Of a stretch of DNA of 64,000 nucleotides, positions 11,409 through 22,829 are shown piece after piece; the first letter of the stretch is position 1; the number at the start of each line of letters is the position of its first letter. Both the position numbers and the translations under genes were made by a program. The notes under the pieces were generated by a model. The model was given only the letters and a program-made list of their open reading frames with translations, did no database searches and was not told where the DNA came from. The stretch lies in NCBI GenBank assembly GCA_026120185.1, contig JANUWF010001783.1, positions 7,469,001-7,533,000 on the forward strand, given 5' to 3'. Origin of the DNA: Voacanga thouarsii (Eukaryota; Streptophyta; Magnoliopsida; Gentianales; Apocynaceae).

Positions 11409-12583
11409 CCGTTCTCCTTTTTCTTTCTTGTTCATGGAGTCTAGCATATTATAGTGCCCCAGATGTGAAATGTCACTTGCACTGATAGAAGTTGCAGAAA
11501 AATCAGAAGGCAGAAGAAGTATATATATACCAATTTCGTTTTCTCCTTTCATTTCTTGAATGCCACTAATGATATTCTTGACAAAACAGTCCCTTTCACG
11601 AGCCATATTGTACAGACTCTTCACCTGTATAACTCATTCAAAAGCCCAGCACAATAATCAAAAGCTTTTCATCTGGACTAATAAACATACTAAGGAACTA
11701 ATGGATAAGGGGTCACACAATTTGGCAAATCAAATTGTACACCATTTCATGGCTAAGATTTTATTTGACCAAATTCAATGGCTGAGATTTTGTCTGACTG
11801 AGCCCATTTTAATTGTTTTGGATTCCTATGCAATTTTTATTTGTTTTCTACAAAAAATTTGATGAATTTTGTTCATAAGTTTGTAATCTTTATACATAAT
11901 CTTTTAAAACTTTCTACATGAAATTATTAAATAATTAATGCACCCCAAATTTGAAAAGGAAATAAACCATTTCTCAAAGCTCTTTCCATAAAATTAAAAT
12001 ATGAAATTTGAATATTTAAATATTAAATTTTGAAATTTAAAATTTGAAGACTCAATTTTGACATTTAAAGTCTGATTTTGAAAATTAAAATTAATCACAA
12101 TTCATTTCTATACTATATTGTCATTATATTTTAAATTAAATAAAAATATTAATAATTAAATAAATATTTAACATATTCAAATTTTAAATCTAAATATAAC
12201 ATTTATTTCATTCAAAATTTATGACAAGAGTTCAATCGTCTTAATCTATTAAATAATAAAAAATTTATTATTAAATATATTAAAATAATTAAATACTGAA
12301 TATTATTTGTTATCAAATATAATTAATTATATTATTTATTTATTTATTTATTTTAAATATTTAATCAAATTATCAAACAAATCTTTGTTATATAACTAAA
12401 AAAACACGTTGTTGTAGACAAAGATTTGAATGAAGCAATTTGTCGCGCAAATGGTGAGCAATGTGCTTTTCACAGCAACTGAGAAAACGTACATCCGTTG
12501 AGAACCGTTTAGCTATAGTCTTGATAGATTTTTTCGCCGATTTTTGTTTGGTATTCCATTTGCATTTTGTACATTTTTCTTTC
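11409..12583. other. AT-rich intergenic DNA
   Basis: Holds the second copy of the duplicated segment (about 11430-11600), whose minus strand has an 80-codon open frame (11385-11624) with no recognisable domain. From 11880 to 12420 it is extremely A/T-rich with nothing identifiable. Confidence 0.5.
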
Positions 12584-12817
12584 CTATGCATGCTCGGGTC
12601 TCGGAGAATACTTACGTTTTTCTTTCCAGTCTTCATCCCCACACGACATGCTTCCTTGTTCAAAAGAAGCACCAGATTCCCATCCTTTGCATGCCTCTTT
12701 TACTTTTGGTCGATCCATGAGAAAATGAATCAAGAATACTCTACCCCTTTCGAAGAGTTTCAAAACGATCATCTGCAAGGGAGAATCAACAGAACTCGTA
12801 ACAGCTTCGGCTATCAA
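12584..12817 (-). other. Possible unrecognised exon
   Basis: The minus strand is open for 77 codons and somewhat less AT-rich than its surroundings. It reads through a plausible peptide (LKLFERGRVFLIHFLMDRPK...) up to a GTAAGT donor-like site at about 12611-12617. I do not recognise a family. Without homology this is only a coding candidate; the plus-strand frame 12461-12880 overlaps it and is no better supported. Confidence 0.25.
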
Positions 12818-12902
12818 AGAAATGCCAGATTGAACAGATTCACTATCTTTTTTAGTGCTTCAAAAACATCCAAATCATAAATGACCTTCAAATGCAAGAT
12901 TA

Positions 12903-13348
12903 TTATAAGGTTTTGTCTTACAATTCTAATTATATTAGAACAAAATGGTTTGATTGAAAAGACATTCCTAATCCTGATGTATTTAGAATTGAGAAGTTAC
13001 TCTTATTATACATCCTATATTGCTTAGAGGTCTTATAACTTGATACCTATACATAGGTAGATTCATAAACTATTTAAGGTATCTTGTTTGTTTTGGTATA
13101 TCCAATGTTATGGAGTGTATAGATATAGATTAGATAAGTGTATGAGTGGCGCGACACAGGGTTTAGGAAAATACCAAGAATATCTTGTGTGAATCTCCTA
13201 ATGACTATTAATAAAGTGTTTCATGATATTCGTCATGGATGTAGACTTCAATAAATAAGCCGAATCACGTAAATTTTTGTGCCTTATTTTATTTTTCATG
13301 TTCGTTTTTCTATTCTTATCAACTATCCCGATTTAAAATTTCCTAACA
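12903..13348 (+). repeat. 5' LTR of deleted copia element
   Basis: Aligns along its length with 14379-14823 (shared blocks include TTTGATTGAAAA, TATAACTTRATACCTATA and TTCTTATCAACTATCC). It ends CTAACA three bases before the primer site. The 5' end has lost the expected TG. Confidence 0.82.
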
Positions 13349-13350
13349 AG

Positions 13351-13362
13351 TGGTATCAAAGC
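13351..13362 (+). other. Primer binding site, Met tRNA type
   Basis: TGGTATCAAAGC follows the LTR end after two bases. It is identical to the site of the copia element at 4600-4613. Confidence 0.85.
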
Positions 13363-14378
13363 TTGGTTTCTCGGTTTCTAGGGTTTCGGGATTCGAGATT
13401 TTAAAATGGTGCAAATCAATATGAAGAATAGTTTAGACAATAGAAGGTAAAGAAACATGAATCTCTCTCAGGAACAACATATTAGTCAATATATTTTTTA
13501 TTGATGGGATTATGTCTAGAGAGTAGTTATTAGACACTGGTAAAATTACTCACGCAATTATTTACCTTATGTGAATTGGATAAATTATGGATCCAAAGTA
13601 TCTGACAGTGGATCTGAAGCAGGTAAATCCGTGTTATACAGTCAGTGGAGAATAAACAATCGCAATTATCATAAATAACTATGCACTCATTGGAAAAGAA
13701 AAGATGAGGATTTGTAGTGGTAGTACGGTAACACTAGCATATGCAAAGATATCCTTACATCCTTCAAGTATATGGATACTTCTTCCCGAGTGGATTTTAG
13801 ATTTCGGATGTTGACTCCAAGAAATTAATTGGTTTAATTTAAAAATAAGTGTTTTTATCCTTTGTGAAGGTTGTACTTATGGTGTATTGGAGCATTAGGA
13901 AAAAAAAAAAGAGTTTTTGGAGTCAAATACACTTTGGATGGTGTGACAAATGTCTTAAAAATGCGTGGTATCTAATTTTCTTAAACCAGTAAAATTATAA
14001 TAGTTGCGGTTATTAATTAAAGTATAGTATAGGCAACGATAATTATCTATAAGGAAAGAAGTACTTCGAGGACCTAAAAGGGAAGAATGCATTACTTTCA
14101 AGAGGTAGATAGTAGTGTGAAGAAAAATCCTACAAAAGTGAGAAAAGATCGAGATTTTCTTATACGAGTTAATAGATTGAGTTAGACTCGAGGACAACTA
14201 TATGTTTATTGATCAAATTAAATTAAGAATTATTGGGATTATTAGAATCATATTGGTTCGAGTGTGTAGTTAGATTTTGGTAGTTGTAGACGTCAACCGA
14301 GTCAAAAGAAATGCAACTTTGATGTTGATGCATATCTTTGGAGACTGGCGAAGGTAGAATACAAATTAAGGTAGAGAT

Positions 14379-14823
14379 TGTTAGGTCTTATCTTACATTT
14401 CTAATCAGAATAAAATAAAGTGATTTGATTGAAAAAGTATTCCTAATGTATTTAAAATTAGGGAGTTATTATTATCCTATGAATATTATAATCAGGAAGT
14501 TACACTTACAAAATCTCATTAAGAGTCTTATAACTTAATACCTATATATAGATGGAATGATAAGTTTTTTAAAATGTCCTAATTTGTTCTAGTATACAGT
14601 GTTATGGGGCGTGAAAGTATAAGTTGTGAATGTATGAGTGATGAGAGATAGGGTTTGAGAAAATTCTTAGAATATCTTGTGTAAATCTCCTAATAACTGT
14701 TTATAAAAGTGTTTTGTAATATTCGACGTAGATATAAATTTAATTAAATAAGTCGAACTACGTAAATCTTTTGTACCTTATTTTATTCTTCATATTTGTT
14801 TTTATATTCTTATCAACTATCCT
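14379..14823 (+). repeat. 3' LTR of deleted copia element, terminal ~20 bp missing
   Basis: Starts TGTTAGGTC after the purine tract. Homology with the left LTR stops at AACTATCCTG. The final block present in the left copy (ATTTAAAATTTCCTAACA) is absent, so no TSD can be assigned. Confidence 0.78.
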
Positions 14824-15547
14824 GTCATGCCCCGTGCTTGCAGGGTGTGACACAACTGTATCACAGAGTCGTTCCTCAGTAATATGAAGTCTTATATCAA
14901 AATTTAAATAATCAAATATATTTTCTTCTAGAAATAATAACTAAATAACTTCATAATTATATCTTCCCAAGGAAATTATATCAACCCACATACAATATGT
15001 TCAACTTAGTACATAAGAGGACAAAAACTAATTCATATACTTGTCTCATCGAGTACTAAAATAACATAGGTGAAACTTAAAACAAATAAGATAACATAAG
15101 GCACTAAACAAAATCTTGAATTTTGACTTCGTGCTATACATAAACATATTCTTAGTAAAAATGGTTTTCGTACCACTAATCATCATTAGAATTTGAATGA
15201 GAAAATATTGAAGGGTGAATGAATTATAAACTCAATAAGTAGTAATAAATCACTTCTACCGAATAAAATTTATTATTTTTACATAATACGCATACATATA
15301 CACAATATTATCAATTGCCTTTATAAAGAGGTTACAACCTTCACGGAACATTCAGTTCTAACACATTCTTATAACCCATTAATAACAAGCATTTATTTAC
15401 ATCTAGCAACAAAAAAAAAAAAACATAAGCATTTATTTACATGCAAAACTCATAAGTTAAAAATTACTTCAATTGGCATGTATTTTAAATAATTAAAAAC
15501 TAAATGATCTTTTTTGTTTAATTCAAAGTTTAAGCCAACGAATCATT

Positions 15548-15552
<5 letters not shown>

Positions 15553-15591
<39 letters not shown>
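15553..15591. repeat. (TA)n microsatellite
   Basis: Uninterrupted TA dinucleotides. Confidence 0.95.
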
Positions 15592-15595
<4 letters not shown>

Positions 15596-15640
15596 TCCAA
15601 CCAAATTAACTTAACAGCACTAGTATTATATACTTATTTA

Positions 15641-15653
15641 TTTATTATTATTA

Positions 15654-15697
<44 letters not shown>

Positions 15698-15698
15698 T
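15641..15698. repeat. (TTA)n microsatellite
   Basis: TTA/TAT trinucleotide run with one ATC interruption near 15652. Confidence 0.95.
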
Positions 15699-16904
15699 CT
15701 TTTTCTCGAAAAGAAACTCCCTCAAGAGCCTCGATGCACTTCCATTGCGTGACCCATCATTGATTGGGCCATCAACCTACTGTCATCAAATTTTTTTTTT
15801 CTTTTAACTCAAATCCCAATCCCAGGGAATTATATTGAAGATCACAATTTCAGGACGTAGGTTCCAAAATGGTACGGAAATACGCCGCGGGTCCTGAACG
15901 TCCAAGATGCTGACATGAACCCAAAAAAAAAAGTGAAAACTTTTCCTTCTTCTTTTTATTTTTTTTAAAGAGAATAAAATTAAAATATATATTTTAAAAT
16001 ATACATATATACATATAGAATTTTTTTTTTCTTACAAAATCAATGAAATAGAACAGATGCGATATATCAATGCAATACCCCACAACCATCAAACATGAAT
16101 AAAAACATACTGAAATATTCATTCACATATATCCACATAATCATTGCTTCATTTTAATTGAATTAACTTATACAATTAAAAAAATTCAAAAAGATTTAAT
16201 CTGACTTTTCAAAAAGATTAAAACATCATCTTATATTAATTACAAAAAGACGAATCAAATCTTAACATTGTTCTTAAAAGTTTTAACTTACCTTAGAAGT
16301 ATCATTTTCAAAGAAATATAAACAGATCTATATGTACAAAATTCATCAAATATATTCACAAGGAACCATCTATAATATATAAAACACAAATACCAAAATA
16401 TACACCGTGCATTAACTAATCATTAAAACTTATATTTTGAAAAAATACCACACTTTATTTGAAATTTTTTTAAAAAAATAACGTTTTTATTCTATTATTT
16501 ATACAAGAAAATAAAAGAAATTCATTCTTACTTACTTCTTAATATCGACATTTGAAAATTATAACAGTCATATATTTTCTTTCAAACTATAACAGTCTAC
16601 GATATAGTTTCTTTCAAACCTTGATTGAGCTCTCTCTCTCTTTATGTATTTGTTAACGGCTATTAAGAAACAACGATATTTTTAACAGATTTTCCTATCT
16701 AATAAATCATAAAGTTTCTACAATTCTTAAATAATTTCATTTAAATCCCTACTTACTTAAAATATTAACTAAATAAAATTTTAATTCTTATTATTTTAGG
16801 ATTCAACCCTTAACAAATTCTAAAATATCTCTATAAATAAAAACTCTAAAAAGTACGAATTTTACAATCCCTATTTAAATTTCCCCAACAATTTAAGCGT
16901 CTGT

Positions 16905-17115
16905 AGTTTCCTAATTGATCAGGAACCAATACACTGCGTAACAAGAGAGATGGTATGTCCTGCAACCCAAACCTGAACGAAATGGCTTGCACTGAAATGA
17001 AGTTTGCCATATATTCTTAGCTTCTTCGCAAGGGTTCTGATTTGCATCTGCATTGAAAAAATTAAGTGATTTGACAGAAGTTGTAAAATTCACCAAGGGA
17101 ATCACGAGAAAAGTA
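16905..17115 (-). other. Possible minus-strand exon fragment
   Basis: The minus strand is open from about 17080 to 16911 after a pyrimidine-rich acceptor-like TTTTTTCAATGCAG (near 17050). The peptide includes NQNPCEEAKNIW. I do not recognise a family. The longer open frame extends into the neighbouring MITE and so cannot all be real. Confidence 0.25.
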
Positions 17116-17420
17116 CTATTTTCCCTCTCAAAATACTTATTCATAAATTTTTTTTATTTTATTTGAAAATACTTATTCATATATATATTTTTCTAGAACT
17201 AATTAGTTTCTTCTTATTTTATCCTTATCTATTTTAAGTCAATTGCACAACTTTTCAAAACTCTTATTTCTTTTTGTTTCTTAAAAATTTTCACCAACCA
17301 ATAATTATCATGTTTTTAATATAGGTAGAATAGTAATTTTATCTAAATTATAATATTATTTTCAACACTCTTAATTTGGGTGTAAAGGTTTCATGAACAA
17401 GTATTTTATAACGGAAAGAG
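17116..17420. mobile_element. Stowaway-like MITE (Tc1/mariner type)
   Basis: A 305-bp insert flanked by TA on both sides. Its left end (CTATTTTCCCTCTCAAAATA) and the reverse complement of its right end (CTCTTTCCGTTATAAAATAC) match as terminal inverted repeats and continue CTT-TTCAT. The CTC..TCCGTT..AAATA end is the usual Stowaway style in plants. No coding content. Confidence 0.8.
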
Positions 17421-18230
17421 TATCTAATAACGCTAAATATCTAAAAAATTTACTGCTTTCTCATTGAAACTCATCACTTTTATCGAAGTAAAACCGATTC
17501 AAGAGAACTACAGCATCTTTCTTAACAATACTCAGTTATGAAATCAGTCAGCAATAGAACTGTAATACCTTTGCTTTCCTAGTGATGTTCAATCTAAAGA
17601 AAAATATATATAACCTATAGATTGAACCAAATAGCAGAGCAGCAGCCACATGAGTTATGACGGCCATGACTGCCACTTCTTCAGAACCACCAATAGATGT
17701 TGAAGACGCACTCAAAAGACACATGCCATGACCTTCACACGTAGAATCACCCAATAAGGTCTATAAAATCTAGAAAGAAACAAATTAATTAGAATGCCTT
17801 TGTAGTAAAACTTCAATCAGCAGCAGATGATCTAAAAGAACTTTCCAAATCAGCAACAACTCGATTTTGTAATTTCTTAAATCCAAGAGTTTGTCTGTTC
17901 CTAAAAAGAACTCCTCTTAAAATGTAGATTTTCCTACTTTTTGTGTCTACTTACCACATGGAAAAATATTTATCCATCCCTTTTTAGCTCCTCTTCACCG
18001 TGTCGAAAAAGGATGGCTTGCCGTGGTTGGCAGTTGTGTTTCAATACGAGATTGGATCTCCTCACACTTGGACCATGTCTTTTCTTGACAACCTTCTTGT
18101 CCAATTCAAGAGTTTCACAGGCAACCTTCTTGTCCAGTAGTCTAGCTTGATTGACCCCTCCAGAATCTTTAAGTCTCTTCAATTCCCGAATATGGTTCCT
18201 AACCACTCTAAGAAGTGAAGAGAAACTTGA
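17421..18230 (-). other. Unrecognised low-copy segment with minus-strand open frames
   Basis: Minus-strand frames at 17548-17754 (peptide with a hydrophobic VMAVITHVAAALLFGSIY stretch) and 17970-18206 (contains LLDKKV and LELDKKV) are open but show no known domain. The second has a distant echo at 30195-30270, where the minus strand also encodes LELDKKV. These may be exons of a decayed gene; nothing proves it. Confidence 0.25.
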
Positions 18231-19191
18231 ATAAATGACAACTTTATATCAAAAGAAAATCAACTTCTATGGAACAATACATTATTCTCCTTTTAGCTTT
18301 CTTTTGGCCATCTTTTTCAATGGAAACTTTACATATATAGACACACACGTAACGAGTCCTTTTTGAATTGCAAAACCATGCATGTTTGTGTATGTTTTGA
18401 CAAAAAAATATGGAAGTCTCTTCAATTTTCACTAAGAATGCATTGGCCAACAATAGGTTGAAAACTTTTTTGAACCTATGAATATCGCAAATTACCATAT
18501 TCTTTTTCCAAATTTAACCACATTTACCATACAAGTGCATATTCATAGGATATTCTGATCAATAAATTTTGGATCATCTATTTATTTATAGACAGGGATG
18601 AAATAAAATGTACTACTGATCAATAAATTTACTTATTTTCTCACTGCCGATTCATCATTCAAATATATTAGGATATTCTTTTAATTTTCTTGTGTTTCTT
18701 AGAATCAATATATTAGGATATTCTTGTTTCCAATTAACCATATTCAATTATTTTTTTGGTCATATGTTATTACTATCATATGTATCCGTGACATTGCCCT
18801 TTTTATTACTATTTATAGTCAATGGATTGTTGGGAAATGATTAATGAAGAATAAACAAATCTCTAAAATCAGATTGTGTTAAAAAAAAAAAAAAAAACTT
18901 GGAAACGGAGGAAATCATCAACAATACAAAAAGCAGCATGTAATCTTTGAAAGTTTATTGTTGAGCTATTAACTCAATGGTCTTGGAATCCTCTGGAGGA
19001 AAGCATGATTTAACTAATAAACCGCCTCCCACCCCTCCTCCTCTTCCCTTCTCCTCCAAAGTAAAAAAATAGAAAGAAGAGAGAAAAACCATTAACTATT
19101 CTAAAATCATTGTAAACATATAAAAGTGTTGTTGAAAAAAAACAAAATTTCTCTACCAAAAGGACCAAAAAAACAAATACCCAACAAAACA
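18231..19191. other. AT-rich intergenic DNA
   Basis: No gene or complete element seen. The block ACAACTTTATATCAAAAGAA at 18238-18257 recurs at 21218-21237, beyond the end of the NLR reading frame. Confidence 0.5.
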
Positions 19192-20502
19192 GTTATGAGG
19201 AAGGACACAGTATTTAGCAATCCTAAAAAGTCCAGGAAAAGTGAAAAAAGGTGAAAATTATTTAGCACCGCAATCAAAGAGTATAAAATCAAAATATAAA
19301 AATAATTTTTAAAAAATGAAAATCCTACAAATAAAAACACCATACACTTACAAAAGATAAGCATCAAACTGAACTCATAGATTTCTTACATTTTCCGCTT
19401 TCGCCACATCCCAGGCCTGATGTCAACGGATCTCAATACCGCAAGAAAGTGAAAATTCAATGGCACCACAAACAATGAGCATATAATAATTTATTTTTTT
19501 TTAAACTCGAATGGCTTCAATTGAAAGTTTTGAGGAAGGACACCATATTTAGCAATTCTAAAAAGTTCATGTAAAGTAAAAAAAAATTAAAAATTATGGT
19601 CCTTTTTATTTGTCTATTTTAATTAAAATTTTTATTCTAATTTATCTGTCATATTAATAAATTAAGACTATATTAATTACTATTTTTTTACAAATACAAC
19701 TCTTTAATACAATAAGTATTGTGTACTTATAATAAAAAATGAAAATAAATTAAATATACTTACAACAATACATAAATCTTTGAAATTTGATTATTCCTTA
19801 ATAAAGAGAGATTCTTTAAGGGTAAAATAAGAAATTTTGATTAATTAACCGAAAAATCTTATTTTTTTTAAAACTTGTGAATTAATTAAAATAGACCGAG
19901 AAAAAGAAAAGAAGAAAGTATTTAGCTTCATATATAATTAAGTTACAAAAACAATAAAAAAGTGAAGATCCTACAAATAAAAACACCATACACTTGCACA
20001 AGATAAGTATCAAACTAAACTCATAAATTTCTTACCCTTCCAGCTCTTGCTCCAGCCCAGGCCCGATGTCAGGGGATATGCATTTCCAAATCCTGAAAGA
20101 TGAAAATTCAATAGCACCACAAACAATGAGCATATAATTATTATTATTTTTTTTAAAAACTCGAATAGCTTCAATTGAAAGTTACGAGGAAGGACACAGT
20201 ACTTAGCAATCTTAAAAGGTCCAGGAAAACTGAAAAAGGGTAAAAATTATTTAGCACCACAATCAAAGAAGTTATAATCAAATTATAAAATTAATTTTTA
20301 AAATGAAGTTCTTACAAATAACAACGCTATACGCTTACAAAAGAAAAAAATATCAAGTTAAACTAATAAATTTCTTACTTTACCTGCCCCCCCAGCTTGT
20401 TCTTTAGAAGAAATCTGCCTTTCAAAATCTTGCAAAAAAGGTGAAAACTCAATAGCACCACAAACAATGAGCATATAACCATTTTTTTTTTTTTAAATTG
20501 CA
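19192..20502. repeat. Tandem repeat, three ~335-bp units
   Basis: Units begin at 19192, 19527 and 20181 with GTTNNGAGGAAGGACAC. Each carries TTTCTTAC..., a variable CCAGGCC/GATGTC block, and the signature CACCACAAACAATGAGC before an A/T run. Unit 1 is 335 bp. Unit 2 is about 332 bp after removing a 322-bp MITE. Unit 3 ends near 20502. Function unknown; the minus-strand open frame 19107-19367 is not conserved between units. Confidence 0.85.
19597..19918. mobile_element. Stowaway-like MITE inside tandem unit 2
   Basis: A 322-bp insert splits AAAATTATTTAGC, which is intact in units 1 and 3, at the TA dinucleotide. TA is found on both sides. The inverted ends share GTCTATTTTAATTAA. No coding capacity. 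The uninterrupted sister units supply the empty site, making the boundaries firm. Confidence 0.88.
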
Positions 20503-20783
20503 ACTATGTAGTAAGAGTGCGATACATCACTTAACCCAAAAAAAATGAAAAACGAAAGGAAGAAAGAAAAAAAAAAAAAAGCCATATATCATAAGCTCGT
20601 CTGTTAACGAGTGTAAATTATATGAAAATGAAGACTTGAAGATTAATGGTAGCATCAAAAAGCATAAGAAGTGGTTAAAGATTAAAATTAAAATATCATA
20701 ACAAATAAAAGATAAAGAAACTTGATATGATTTCCATGACTATCGTTTAAGTTAAAAGAGAAAGAAATATAAATTGGCTTTCA
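20503..20783. other. AT-rich spacer
   Basis: No feature recognised. Confidence 0.5.
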
Positions 20784-21115
20784 TGTTATAAAATTTTAGC
20801 AATATCAGAATAAAATTTACACATAATAAATCTCTTTCTTCAAAATATTATCTACACATTATTATTTATACAAAAATTTCTTCAAACTTTTTCCTTTCTT
20901 TTCTCTCATAATTTTCTCTAACAATTCTCTTACAAAGTGATATATCTCTCAAGTTTGAGAAGAGCTCTATTTATAGAGCTTTCTTAGTGGAATTAATCAT
21001 CTACTAATGTATTAGTAGTATCTCTACTAACTCCACTAATATGTATTAATGATGTTAATGATAGACATTCATATTCACTAATGGAATTAGTAGAGTTTCT
21101 ACTAATTTCACAACA
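20784..21115. mobile_element. Solo LTR, second copy of the 10940 family
   Basis: A 332-bp insert begins TGTTATAAAATTTTAG and ends TTTCACAACA. It is flanked by TTTCA at 20779-20783 and 21116-21120. It shares with 10940-11306 the start, the TTCTTCAAACTT and CTCTCNNAATT blocks, and the palindromic CTATTTATAG. It lies about 320 bp beyond the end of the NLR reading frame. Confidence 0.88.
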
Positions 21116-21436
21116 TTTCATTAGTTCTTGAAATATATCCGATTTCATGACATATGATGTAGTAGCCCTCTCTAGAGAAGGAAAGTACGCACGAAGGGAG
21201 ACTAGAATCAAATCACAACTTTATATCAAAAGAAGATCAAATGCACATGATATTGAACGGTAAATCAAATATAGATAGCAATTGGAGAGTAAAGGAGTTC
21301 TCTTGCTTGTGTTTATTCTCAACTTCTTCAAAGACTTTACGGCATCACTCTTACTATTTTAGCATTTTCTTGTGAAAATTTGACCATATAGCTGGTAGAA
21401 AAATGATCCAATCCAAGAGATTTGCTTTGAAGTTAC
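21116..21436 (-). other. NLR 3' flank
   Basis: No coding sequence. GAGAGTAAGTAA overlaps the NLR stop and resembles a splice donor on the minus strand, so a 3' UTR intron is possible (inference). Confidence 0.4.
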
Positions 21437-22829
21437 TTACTCTCTGTTTCTCTTTTCATCAAGTACATCTAAGATTAGAACTTGAAAATCCTCATTTCCC
21501 ATTTCCAGTTGTTCACTACCAATACTCTCAACTGAAGTACCCAAATCTTCGAGGCACCGGCGAACCTCTATTGTCATTAAGGTCGAGACATTTGCAAAAC
21601 TTGATGGGAGCTCTTTAAGAAAATGACAGTCTCTGACAACAAGCCCCTCAAGACGGGGGAAGGAAGAAGTGGAAGCTTCCCAATGGAAAATGTCCAATTT
21701 GGATAATTTCAAATATTTGAGTTTCAAAACTTCCTCATCCACAACATCCCACCTCTCGTCTTCAACGGCCTGGTTCAACAATTTGAGAACCTCAAGATTG
21801 GGAAGCTTTCCAATAGTTGATATTTCAATCCATGGACGTCTGAGCCCAGACAATGTCAATTTTTTAAGGGCTGTGGGGAAGCTGAATGCACAAGTATGGA
21901 AATTACCTGCAAATGGATTATACTTCAAATTCAATGCTTCAAGCTTGCTTAGAGAGTTCAACATCTGAAATTGGCCACAATCCCTTCTGCAAATCCATGG
22001 TCTCATAAATTCTAATTTCAGTTTCCGAACACTAGGAAATCCTCTCAAGAATTTCTCTGCATCTTTTGCATTACATAGACATAATGAAGAAAAGCTATCA
22101 AGATTGTCTAATTGAGGGTACCAATTAGCATCATGATCATCCAAAAATGTAATAGCCACATTACCAACATCAACATTCCTCAATGCTTTCATCTTCCAGA
22201 TGGTGTGTGGAAATTGAAGTTCATATACTGCTGTCACCTTTCTTACAATATGAAAAGTTTCTAAGTTACGGAGATTTTCTATTGATGAGGGAACATCTTT
22301 TATCTCACACCTAATAGAAAGGAATCTCAAACAAATAAGGAGTAGTATTTCTTGAGGAGAACAGTCACGAAAATCCACACTTCCCAAGTCCAGCACTTTA
22401 AGAAACTTTAACTGGATAAAAAATGCTGAGGTTGACTTATAAGGATATTGAACAACAGAACCAGGAGGAAGGAGTAGAGAACGGATGTTTGGACCCGCGG
22501 GTTTCATTAAAGAATAAACCATCCATCCGTTATAGATGCATAGTCGATATTGACCATAAGTGAGGGGTTCGAGGCCATTACCAGGAGCAGCTGGAAAATG
22601 CAAAAACCTTTCTTCCTCAGCTTTTGCCAAGCAGAATTCATACAATAGATCATGAATACGACATTCTTTGATCTCTCCATAGCTTTTCTTACTTACAATC
22701 ACTAGGCTTCTCCTAATGAGATCCTCCAAGTACTTCCTTGCCACATCCTCTAAGCTCTTTATTGCAGACTTTTGTACAAGCCTTTCTGCAATCCATAACT
22801 GAATCAACTTATGGACCTTAATTACGTTA
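21437..22829 (-). pseudogene. NLR winged helix and leucine-rich repeats
   Basis: After the MITE the frame continues NVIKVHKLIQLWIAERLVQ, ARKYLEDLIRRSLVIV and CRIHDLLYEFCLAKAEEE (the R1-type equivalent of the MHD motif), then about ten irregular LRRs (for example LKFLKVLDLGSVDF, LRNLETFHIV, LPNLEVLKLLNQAVEDERW, LKYLKLSKLDIFHW). It ends with a short acidic tail. From the first Met (22807) it is 456 codons without a stop, so this half is well preserved. Confidence 0.93.

Larger units (their letters stand above)
12903..14823 (+). mobile_element. Internally deleted copia LTR retrotransposon
   Basis: Two direct repeats of about 446 bp (12903-13348 and 14379-14823) flank only about 1.03 kb. A Met-tRNA primer site follows the left LTR, and a polypurine stretch (AAGGTAGAGA) precedes the right one. 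The interior keeps only scraps, including a protease-like EWILDFGC at about 13785-13810 where D-S-G has become D-F-G, plus stops. It is a deletion derivative of a copia element. Confidence 0.85.
14824..16870 (-). other. Possible old Gypsy-type LTR remnant
   Basis: Begins TGTCATGCCCCGTGC. It has the block layout of the minus-oriented chromovirus LTR at 52611: a TGT..CCC start, then a stretch like CTCAATAAGTAG...AATCAC, then a CTTACTTACTT block. It contains TA and TAT microsatellites. No partner, TSD or coding sequence was found, so the end near 16866 is a guess. Confidence 0.35.

Noticed and set aside
19107..19367. Hydrophobic 86-codon minus-strand frame as a membrane protein
   Set aside because: It falls in a T-rich tandem repeat and the frame is not kept in the other units.
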